A stretch of DNA of 64,000 bases from Agromyces sp. CF514. Its GTDB lineage: Bacteria > Actinomycetota > Actinomycetes > Actinomycetales > Microbacteriaceae. Where the stretch lies: contig NZ_FOZD01000001.1 in assembly GCF_900113185.1 (NCBI RefSeq), positions 1,116,001-1,180,000 of the forward strand, read 5' to 3'. The translations under genes and the position numbers were made by a program. Below are positions 8,276 through 15,092 of the stretch, one piece after another (position 1 is the stretch's first letter; every line of letters starts with the position of its first letter). The notes under the pieces are model-generated. The model was not told the DNA's origin. It made no database searches and saw only the letters and a list, made by a program, of their open reading frames with translations.

Positions 8276-9508
8276 ATGGCGACCGTGCTCTTCGTTCCGG
8301 TGACGTTCAACCTCGCCGAGACCACCCGCATGATCGAGGTCGCGCGTGCGCTCGCACCCGAGCACCGTGCGGTGTTCATGGCCTACGAGCACGAGTACGT
8401 GCACCTCATCGAGGCGGCCGGGTTCGAGTACCGCGCGTGCGAGCCGGCCTGGAGCGCGGCTGAACGACAGCAGGCCATCGACTTCGACCAGGGTCGGGCG
8501 ATGCGCAGCCCGTTCACGCGCGAACTGGTCGCGGCGCGCGTCGAGGTCGAACGGCGCATGATCCGGGCGACGGATGCCTCGGCCGTCGTGATCGGCTCGA
8601 ACATCACGTCGCTCATCTCGGCCCGTGCCGAGGGCGTGCCGCTCTTCTACCCGGTGCCGTTCGCGCTCACCGGGCCGCAGGTCGCGCAGACCCGGCGGAT
8701 GCACCTCATCGCGGGCTCGGGCCGGGTCGCTCGGCTGGCCGACCTCGTCGCGACGCGCGCGTTCCGGTGGCTCTACACGCGGGCGCCGGTCGCGCCGCGG
8801 GCGTTCTCGAGCGTCGCGAAGGCGAACGGCGTGCCGCCCCTGCGCACGGTCGCTTCGATGCTCGAGGCCGACGTGAACCTGCTCACCGTGATGCCGTGGG
8901 AGCTCGACGGCTACGGACTGCCCGACGACTACCGGAGGGTGGGCCCGATCTTCGCCCGGCTCGACGGCGAGCTGCCGGCGATCGTGGCCGAGCTCGCGGC
9001 CGCGCCGGAGCCGCTCGTGTACCTCGGACTCGGCTCCTCGGCGGACCGTGCGCTCGCGCTCGCCGCGGCCGAGCAGCTCGGGCGCCTGCCGGTCAACGTC
9101 GTCGCGCCGATCGGGCACTACCTCGAGCCGGGCGACGTCGTGCCGCCGAACGTGCACGTGACCGACCTGCTGCCCGCGCACCTGCTCGGCGGACTCGTCG
9201 ACGCGGCCGTGCTGCACGGCGGACAGGGCACCGTGCAGACCGCGTGCGCGACCGGCATCCCGTTCGTCGGCCTCGGCCTCCAGCCCGAGCAGACGTGGAA
9301 CGTCGAGGTCTGCGTCGCGCAGGGCAACGCGCTGCGCGTGCCGCCGAAGCACGTCGGGCGGCCCGAGTTCCTCGACGCCGTTCGGCGCGTGCTCGCCGAC
9401 CCCGCGATGCGTGCGGCGGCCGTGCGCGTGCAGCGCGCGTTCGCCGACGAAGACGGCGCCGCGGCGTCCGCCCGCATCATCGAGGCGGCGACGTCCCGCA
9501 CGGACTGA
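8276..9508 (+). CDS. GT1/MGT-like glycosyltransferase
   Basis: 410 residues with the two-lobed GT-B layout of UDP-glycosyltransferases and macrolide/flavonoid glycosyltransferases. The N-lobe begins MATVLFVPVTFNLAETTRMI; the C-lobe contains EPLVYLGLGSSAD (about residues 243-255) and the nucleotide-sugar signature region with DLLPAHLLGG, AAVLHGGQGTV (His near 318) and PFVGLGLQPEQTWN. It should transfer a sugar from an NDP-sugar to a small acceptor, in the cytoplasm. The acceptor is not indicated: no polyketide or lipid genes adjoin it. CAGGAT six bases before the ATG suggests a leaderless start. The gene stands alone, followed by a LacI-type regulator 24 bases on. Confidence 0.8.
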   Translation: MATVLFVPVTFNLAETTRMIEVARALAPEHRAVFMAYEHEYVHLIEAAGFEYRACEPAWSAAERQQAIDFDQGRAMRSPFTRELVAARVEVERRMIRATDASAVVIGSNITSLISARAEGVPLFYPVPFALTGPQVAQTRRMHLIAGSGRVARLADLVATRAFRWLYTRAPVAPRAFSSVAKANGVPPLRTVASMLEADVNLLTVMPWELDGYGLPDDYRRVGPIFARLDGELPAIVAELAAAPEPLVYLGLGSSADRALALAAAEQLGRLPVNVVAPIGHYLEPGDVVPPNVHVTDLLPAHLLGGLVDAAVLHGGQGTVQTACATGIPFVGLGLQPEQTWNVEVCVAQGNALRVPPKHVGRPEFLDAVRRVLADPAMRAAAVRVQRAFADEDGAAASARIIEAATSRTD

Positions 9509-9519
9509 CCGACCGTGAG

Positions 9520-9525
9520 TACATT
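9520..9525 (+). promoter_or_regulatory. -10 element deciding a GTG start at 9533
   Basis: TACATT is followed by seven bases and then GTG 9533. This places the LacI-type gene start at 9533, not at the GTG at 9515, which lies upstream of the -10 element and could not be on this transcript. Confidence 0.5.
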
Positions 9526-9532
9526 TGGGCGG

Positions 9533-10585
9533 GTGGACGACAGACGACCCGTGCGGCGGGACTCGCAGCGGCGCGTCACGATCAAGGACATCGCCGAGCG
9601 CGCGGGCGTGTCGATCGGCGCGGTGTCGTTCGCGCTCAACGGACGCGACGGAGTGTCGGAGGCCACGCGCGAACGCGTGCGCCAGGTGGCCGACGAGCTC
9701 GGCTGGGCGCCGTCGACCGCCGCCCGGTCGCTCGCCGTCTCGAGCACCGAGACGATCGGACTCGTGCTCGCGCGCGACCCCGACACGCTCGGAGTCGAGA
9801 CGTTCTACATGCGGTTCATCGCGGGCATGGAGTCCGAACTCGCCAAGCGGGGCTATGCGCTCCTGCTGCAGTTGGTGCCGACGCCCGAGGCCGGGCTCGC
9901 CGCCATCGCGAAGTGGCGTGCGACGCGGCGGGTCGACGGCCTGCTGCTCGTCGACCTCGAGCCCGACGATCCGCGGGTCTCCCTGCTCGCAGACGGCGAC
10001 GCCCTGCCGACCGTGGTCGTCGGCGACGCCGAGGTCGCGGCGGGACTCACGAGCGTCTCGACCGATGACGACCTGGCCATGCGCCGCGCCGTGCGGTTCC
10101 TCGCGGGTCTGGGACACGCGCGCATCGCCCGGGTGGCGGGCCTCGGACGGTTCGCGCACACGGCGGTGCGCGAGATCGCGTTCCTCGACGAGACCGAACG
10201 GCTCGGGGTCGCCGCATCCGTGGCCCGCACCGACTACCTGCCCGAATCGGGCCGGGTCGCGACCCGGGCGCTGCTCGAATCGCCGGATCGCCCGACGGCG
10301 ATCATCTACGACAACGACGTGATGGCCGTGACCGGGCTCAGCGTCGCCATGGAGCTCGGGATGTCGGTGCCGGGCGACGTGTCGATCGTCGCATGGGACG
10401 ACTCGGTGCTCTGCGAGCACACCTATCCGCAGCTGACCGCCCTGCGCCGTGACGTCGTCGGATTCGGGGCCCACGTCGTGCGCCGCCTGCTCGACCTCAT
10501 CGACGGCGCAGAACGCGGTGCGTACCTCGACGAGACGCCCCACCTCGTGGTGCGCGGCTCGACCGGCCCGGCGCCCACGGCCTAG
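9533..10585 (+). CDS. LacI-family transcriptional regulator
   Basis: 350 residues from the leaderless GTG 9533. The N-terminal HTH runs RRVTIKDIAERAGVSIGAVSFALNG and is followed by a hinge helix (STAARSLA) and a periplasmic-binding-like effector domain. Features typical of sugar-responsive LacI members are TVVVGDAEV, GHARIARVAG, PTAIIYDNDVMAVTG and SIVAWDDS. Usually a dimeric repressor released by a sugar. It is convergent with another LacI-type gene, sharing a CTAG at the stop codons. Its target is not obvious; the mannoside gene cluster downstream and the glycosyltransferase upstream are both candidates. Confidence 0.85.
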   Translation: MDDRRPVRRDSQRRVTIKDIAERAGVSIGAVSFALNGRDGVSEATRERVRQVADELGWAPSTAARSLAVSSTETIGLVLARDPDTLGVETFYMRFIAGMESELAKRGYALLLQLVPTPEAGLAAIAKWRATRRVDGLLLVDLEPDDPRVSLLADGDALPTVVVGDAEVAAGLTSVSTDDDLAMRRAVRFLAGLGHARIARVAGLGRFAHTAVREIAFLDETERLGVAASVARTDYLPESGRVATRALLESPDRPTAIIYDNDVMAVTGLSVAMELGMSVPGDVSIVAWDDSVLCEHTYPQLTALRRDVVGFGAHVVRRLLDLIDGAERGAYLDETPHLVVRGSTGPAPTA

Positions 10586-11586
10586 GCGGGCGGGCGCTCG
10601 CCGCTGCCGCGCGCGATGAGTCGCGTGGGCAGTTCGACCTGGGTCGTGAAGCCGGTGGGGTTCGCCATGCGTTCGACGGCGAGCCGCGCGGCCCGGCGGC
10701 CCATCTCGACGGGATCGTGCCCGACGACGCTGACCCCGAGGATGTCGGCGGTCTCGAAGTCGTCGAAGCCGATGAGGGCCGGAGGTGCGGGCCGGTCGCG
10801 GATCGCCCGCAGCGCGCCGATGCACACGCGGTTGTTGCCCGCGATGATCGCCGTCGGCGGCTCGGGCTGCGCGAGCAGGTCGGCCACGACGGACTCGGGC
10901 GCGGCGGACGCGTCGTCGAGCAGGCGTTCCCATCGCGGATCGGGGGCGATGCCGGCATCCGCCAGCGCTGCCCGATAGCCGGCGACGCGCTCGGTCTGGG
11001 TGTACGCGGAGGCCGGGTTGCAGACGTAGGCGATGCGGCGGTGCCCGTGGGAGACGAGCGCCGTGGTCGCCTCGTGGGCGCCGGAGCGGTTGGCGAGCAC
11101 GACCGAGTCGGCGACGAGGTCGCGCGCGGGGCGGTCGATCGCGATGACGGGCGTGCCGAGCTGGCGCTCGCCCTCGAGATAGGACTGGTCCTCGCCCACG
11201 GGGATCATGAGCAGCGCCGCGACCCGCTGCGAGAGCAGGATGTCGGCCACGCGGGATTCGCCCTCGACGGAGTCGTCGGTGGTCGCGACGATGAGCGTGA
11301 AGCCGTGCGCGGCCAGCTCTCGCTCGATGCCGGCGGCCAGGGTCGAGTAGAACGGGTTCAGCAGTTCGCCCATGATGAAGCCGACCGTCGTCGAACCGCC
11401 CCCGCGGCGCAGGCTCTGGGCGAGCAGGTTGGGCCGGAACCGCAGTCGCTTGGCTGCGGCCATCACGCGCTCGACGGTCTCGGGCGAGACGAGTTCGCGC
11501 TGGGAGTAGACGCGCGACACGGTCTTGGCGCTGACCCCTGCCAAGCGCGCGACGTCTTGGAGCGTCGCCCTGGTCTGTACGGTCAT
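10582..11586 (-). CDS. LacI-family regulator, likely repressor of the mannoside cluster
   Basis: 334 residues. HTH: TRATLQDVARLAGVSAKTVSRVYSQ followed by the hinge region RPNLLAQSLRRGG. The effector domain shows TVGFIMGELLNPFYSTLAAGIE, GTPVIAIDRP, GHRRIAYVCNP and PTAIIAGNNRVCIGALRA, the normal LacI/PurR-type sugar-binding order. ATG 11586 has a GGAGGG ribosome site. It is divergent from the sugar transporter operon beginning at 11852, and the 265-base gap holds a perfect 14-base palindrome of the LacI type before the transporter gene, so it probably represses that operon. The inducer is inferred to be a beta-mannoside or its breakdown product. Confidence 0.85.
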   Translation of the reverse strand: MTVQTRATLQDVARLAGVSAKTVSRVYSQRELVSPETVERVMAAAKRLRFRPNLLAQSLRRGGGSTTVGFIMGELLNPFYSTLAAGIERELAAHGFTLIVATTDDSVEGESRVADILLSQRVAALLMIPVGEDQSYLEGERQLGTPVIAIDRPARDLVADSVVLANRSGAHEATTALVSHGHRRIAYVCNPASAYTQTERVAGYRAALADAGIAPDPRWERLLDDASAAPESVVADLLAQPEPPTAIIAGNNRVCIGALRAIRDRPAPPALIGFDDFETADILGVSVVGHDPVEMGRRAARLAVERMANPTGFTTQVELPTRLIARGSGERPPA

Positions 11587-11610
11587 GGCACCCTCCGGCG
11601 CGGGTCGGGG

Positions 11611-11630
11611 AATGTCCGTCGTAGGACATT
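11611..11630. promoter_or_regulatory. Inverted repeat upstream of the LacI gene
   Basis: AATGTCC and GGACATT (7-base arms, 6-base spacer) lie 25 bases before the LacI start at 11586, with a second imperfect repeat AGACA...TGTCT at about 11636-11651. They could be an autoregulatory site or the site of another regulator. Confidence 0.4.
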
Positions 11631-11749
11631 CAAACAGACATTCGGGTGTCTCAGCGAGACCGTGATGCGAGTAAAGCACTGATCATGACGAGAAACGCAG
11701 CCGGTCCAGTCGATGCGACAGAACAAGACAGCGATGACATCCCGACTTG

Positions 11750-11763
11750 CTAAAGCGCTTTAG
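11750..11763. promoter_or_regulatory. LacI-type operator of the mannoside operon
   Basis: CTAAAGCGCTTTAG is a perfect 14-base palindrome with the central CG step usual for LacI-family operators. It lies 88 bases before the binding-protein start at 11852 and is AT-richer than its surroundings. Confidence 0.75.
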
Positions 11764-11851
11764 AAGACCATACACTCGCTCTCGCCACCCCCGCTGTCGA
11801 GGGCATCCTCAGCAGCGATCCGAGGGTGACCACACACAAGGGAGAGTTCAC

Positions 11852-13168
11852 ATGGCATCACGCAAGGCATACGTCGGCCTCGCAGCCGTGGCCGCAGCGA
11901 CGTTGCTGTTGACGTCGTGCGCCGCTGGCGGTTCCGACGACAGCGGCGACTCCGGCGAGGTCAAGGGCGACATCACGTTCCTCACCAACCGCACCGACCT
12001 CGAGACCGACGGCACCTGGGACGAGTACGTCGCGGAGTTCGAGCAGGCGAACCCCGACGTCAACGTCACGGTCGAGGCGATCACCAACTACGAGGACGAC
12101 GTGAAGACGCGCCTCAGCACCCCGAACGGCTACGGCGACGTGCTGCTCATCCCGAACGGCGTGGCCCCCGATCAGTACGCCGACTTCTTCGAGCCGCTCG
12201 GCGACGCCGCCGACCTCGCGGACACCTACCGGTTCCTCGTGCCGAAGACGGTCGACGGCACCCAGTACGGCCTCGCGCTCGGCGGCAACGCCAACGGCGT
12301 GCTCTACAACACCGAGGTCTTCGCCGACGCCGGCATCACCGACCTGCCCACCACGCCCGACGAGTTCCTCGACGACCTCGCCGCGATCAAGGCGAACGGC
12401 GTCACCCCGCTGTACACGAACTACAAGGACGGCTGGCCGCTCGGCGGGCAGTGGACCAACATCATCGGCGCGGTCACGGCCGACCCCACCGCGCAGACCG
12501 TCATGGCGCACGACCGGGCCCCGTGGACCGAGGGCACCGACATCTACGCGCTCGACTCGCTGCTCTTCGATGCCGTGCACGACGGGCTCACCGAGGCCGA
12601 CCCGCTCACCACGAACTGGGAGCAGTCGAAGGGCGACTTCGCGACCGGCAAGATCGGTGCGATGGTGCTCGGGTCGTGGGCCATCTCGCAGTTCCAGGCC
12701 GCCGCGACGGATGCCGGGGTCGACCCGGGCGTCGTCGGATTCATGCCGTTCCCGACGAACGTCGACGGCCAGCAGTACGCGACCATCGCGGGCGACTACT
12801 TCCTCGGCGTCAACAAGAACTCGTCGAAGAAGGCCGCGGCCGAGGCGTGGATGAACTGGCTCATCGAGGACTCGGGCTTCACCGACACCCAGGGCATGAT
12901 CTCGGCCGTCAGCGCAGCCGACCTGCCCGCGAACCTCAGCGGCCTGCAGGACTCGGGCGTCGAGCTGCTCGAGATCGCGGCGGCTCCCGCCGGCGAGGAA
13001 TCGCTGTTCAGCGACACCGCCGACAAGAGCCAGGTCGACGTCTGGGGCAACATCTACCGCCAGAAGCTCATCGACATCGCCCGCGGACAGGCCGACGGCG
13101 ACCAGAAGTCGTATTTCGCACAGCTCAACGAGCAGTGGGGTGCGGCGGTCGACGAACTGGCCGAGTAG
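11852..13168 (+). CDS. Sugar ABC transporter substrate-binding lipoprotein
   Basis: 438 residues. The signal peptide ends in the lipobox LTSC (Cys23), then a Gly/Asp-rich linker and the type-1 family extracellular solute-binding fold (GDITFLTNRTDLETDG, NPDVNVTVEAITNYEDDVKTRL, YGDVLLIPNG, GTQYGLALGGNANGVLYN). It captures an oligosaccharide outside the cell and passes it to the permease pair that follows. The start at 11852 has an AGGGAGAG ribosome site; frames continuing upstream to 11747 cross the operator and lack one. First gene of an operon running to about 19601 that encodes a beta-mannosidase, so the ligand is probably a beta-mannoside (inference). A strong hairpin follows the gene. Confidence 0.88.
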   Translation: MASRKAYVGLAAVAAATLLLTSCAAGGSDDSGDSGEVKGDITFLTNRTDLETDGTWDEYVAEFEQANPDVNVTVEAITNYEDDVKTRLSTPNGYGDVLLIPNGVAPDQYADFFEPLGDAADLADTYRFLVPKTVDGTQYGLALGGNANGVLYNTEVFADAGITDLPTTPDEFLDDLAAIKANGVTPLYTNYKDGWPLGGQWTNIIGAVTADPTAQTVMAHDRAPWTEGTDIYALDSLLFDAVHDGLTEADPLTTNWEQSKGDFATGKIGAMVLGSWAISQFQAAATDAGVDPGVVGFMPFPTNVDGQQYATIAGDYFLGVNKNSSKKAAAEAWMNWLIEDSGFTDTQGMISAVSAADLPANLSGLQDSGVELLEIAAAPAGEESLFSDTADKSQVDVWGNIYRQKLIDIARGQADGDQKSYFAQLNEQWGAAVDELAE

Positions 13169-13176
13169 TCACGGGA

Positions 13177-13211
13177 GTCCGGCACCTCGCGTCCACGCCG
13201 AGGTGCCGGAC
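13177..13211 (+). terminator. Hairpin between binding-protein and permease genes
   Basis: A perfect 13-base stem (GTCCGGCACCTCG with CGAGGTGCCGGAC) and 9-base loop start 9 bases after the stop codon, with no T-run. Stem-loops here are common in ABC sugar operons, where they protect the binding-protein mRNA or attenuate read-through so that the binding protein is made in excess. Confidence 0.6.
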
Positions 13212-13263
13212 GCCGTGCCGCACGTCGCGCCGTACCAACCAGCATCAGCCGAAGGAGTAGCCC

Positions 13264-14277
13264 ATGTCCGTGTCGACCACAGGACCGGATCCCGTGGGGA
13301 TCTCCGGCCCGCTGCACGGCGTCGTGCCGATGCAGGAACCCGGGACGGATCCGCAGCCGACCCGCGCGGTCCGCGCCGTTCGCGGCCCTCGCCGCGTTGG
13401 CCCGGCCGGCCGCGCGCGGCTCACGCGACTCACCCCGTACCTCTTCGTCGCCACGGCGGTGGGCCTGCTGCTGCTGCTCACGTACCTGCCCGCGGCCAAC
13501 ATGATCTGGTACAGCTTCACCGACTGGAGCGGCCTCGGCCCGATCGAGAACGTGGTCGGGTTCGACAACTACGTCGAGGTCTTCACGAACCCGCGCATCT
13601 TCTCGGTCTTCGGGGTGAGCCTCTACTATTTCGTCGGCGCGTTCGTGCAGATGGCGATCGCCCTCTACTTCGCGACGCTGCTCAGCTTCAGCACGCGGTT
13701 CTCGAACTTCTTCCGCGGGGTCATCTTCTTCCCGTACCTCATCAACGGCGTGGCGATCGGCTTCGTGTTCCTCTACCTGTTCCAGCCCGGCGGCACGCTC
13801 GATACGGTGCTCGGATGGTTCGGGCTCGCCGACCCGCCGCAGTGGCTCGGCGACGCGTCGATCGCGAACTACTCGCTCGCGGGCACCTCGGTGTGGCGGT
13901 ACACGGGCCTCAACTTCGTGCTCTTCCTCGGCGCGATCCAGTCGATTCCGGGCGAGCTGTACGAGGCCGCCGAGCTCGACGGCGCGAACCGGTGGAAGCA
14001 GTTCCGGTACATCATCTTCCCGGGCATCCGGCGCATCATCGGGCTCTCGTTCATCCTCGCGGTCGCCGGCGCGCTGTCGGTGTTCGAGATCCCGTTCATC
14101 ATGACCGGCGGTGCGAACGGCACCGCGACCTTCGTGATCCAGACCCTGCAGACGGCGTTCTCGTACCGGCAGGTCGGCCTCGCCTCGGCGATGGCGGTCG
14201 TGCTGCTCGTGATCGTGCTCATCGTCACCTGGATCCAACGAAAGCTCTTCCCCGACGAGAAGGTGGACCTCACATGA
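13264..14277 (+). CDS. Sugar ABC transporter permease (MalF type)
   Basis: 337 residues. A disordered basic N-terminus of about 55 residues precedes six membrane helices. The cytoplasmic loop EAAELDGANRWKQFRYIIFP (about residues 237-256) is the EAA motif that docks to the ATPase subunit. A GAAGGAG ribosome site precedes ATG 13264. It overlaps the next permease by 4 bases (ATGA). No ATP-binding subunit is encoded in the cluster; in actinobacteria such importers commonly share one MsmK-like ATPase encoded elsewhere. Confidence 0.88.
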   Translation: MSVSTTGPDPVGISGPLHGVVPMQEPGTDPQPTRAVRAVRGPRRVGPAGRARLTRLTPYLFVATAVGLLLLLTYLPAANMIWYSFTDWSGLGPIENVVGFDNYVEVFTNPRIFSVFGVSLYYFVGAFVQMAIALYFATLLSFSTRFSNFFRGVIFFPYLINGVAIGFVFLYLFQPGGTLDTVLGWFGLADPPQWLGDASIANYSLAGTSVWRYTGLNFVLFLGAIQSIPGELYEAAELDGANRWKQFRYIIFPGIRRIIGLSFILAVAGALSVFEIPFIMTGGANGTATFVIQTLQTAFSYRQVGLASAMAVVLLVIVLIVTWIQRKLFPDEKVDLT

Positions 14278-15092
14278 GCCGCGTGCTCTCCGGCGTCGGC
14301 AAGTACGCCTCGCTCATCATCGCCGCGGTCGTGGTGCTCCTGCCCCTCTCGGTCGTGCTGTTCGCCAGCTTCAAGACCACGGCCGAGTACGGGTCGACCG
14401 GACCGCTGACCCCGCCGTCGAACTGGTTCAACCTCGAGAACTTCGGCATCGCCTTCACGAACGGCGACATGATCGAGGGGTTCGTCAACACGACGATCGT
14501 GCTCGTCATCTCGCTCGCCGGCACGATCGTGATCGGCACGATGGCGGCCTACGCGATCGACCGGTTCCAGTTCCGCGGGCGCAAGCTCATCATGGGCCTC
14601 TTCCTCGTGGCCACGCTCATCCCGAGCGTCACGAGCCAGGTCGCGACGTTCCAGATCATCGCGGGACTCGGCCTGTTCAACACGAAGGCGGCACTCGTGC
14701 TGCTCTTCCTCGGCACCGACATCATCGCGATCTACATCTTCCTGCAGTTCATGGCCGGCATCCCGGTCTCGCTCGACGAGGCCGCGATGATCGACGGTGC
14801 CAACCGGTGGACGATCTACTGGCGCGTCATCCTGCCCCTGCTGAAGCCCGCGATCGCGACGGTCGTGATCATCAAGGGCATCGCGATCTACAACGAGTTC
14901 TACCTCCCGTTCCTCTACCTGCCGTCGGAGGGCATGATCTCGACCTCGCTCTTCAACTTCAAGGGCCCGTTCGGTGCACAGTGGGAGGTGATCGCGGCGG
15001 GCACGATCCTCGTGATCGTCCCGACCTTCCTGGCGTTCGTCTTCCTGCAACGCTGGATCTACAAGGGCCTCGTGGCCGGAGCCGTCAAGTGA
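14274..15092 (+). CDS. Sugar ABC transporter permease (MalG type)
   Basis: 272 residues with six predicted membrane helices and the EAA loop DEAAMIDGANRWTIYWRVIL (about residues 168-187). It forms a heterodimer with the preceding permease. ATG 14274 overlaps the upstream stop and the end overlaps the GTG of the beta-mannosidase gene, so import and hydrolysis are translationally coupled. Confidence 0.88.
   Translation: MSRVLSGVGKYASLIIAAVVVLLPLSVVLFASFKTTAEYGSTGPLTPPSNWFNLENFGIAFTNGDMIEGFVNTTIVLVISLAGTIVIGTMAAYAIDRFQFRGRKLIMGLFLVATLIPSVTSQVATFQIIAGLGLFNTKAALVLLFLGTDIIAIYIFLQFMAGIPVSLDEAAMIDGANRWTIYWRVILPLLKPAIATVVIIKGIAIYNEFYLPFLYLPSEGMISTSLFNFKGPFGAQWEVIAAGTILVIVPTFLAFVFLQRWIYKGLVAGAVK

Noticed and set aside
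9515-9532. GTG 9515 as start of the LacI gene
   Set aside because: The TACATT -10 element at 9520-9525 lies downstream of it and points to GTG 9533.
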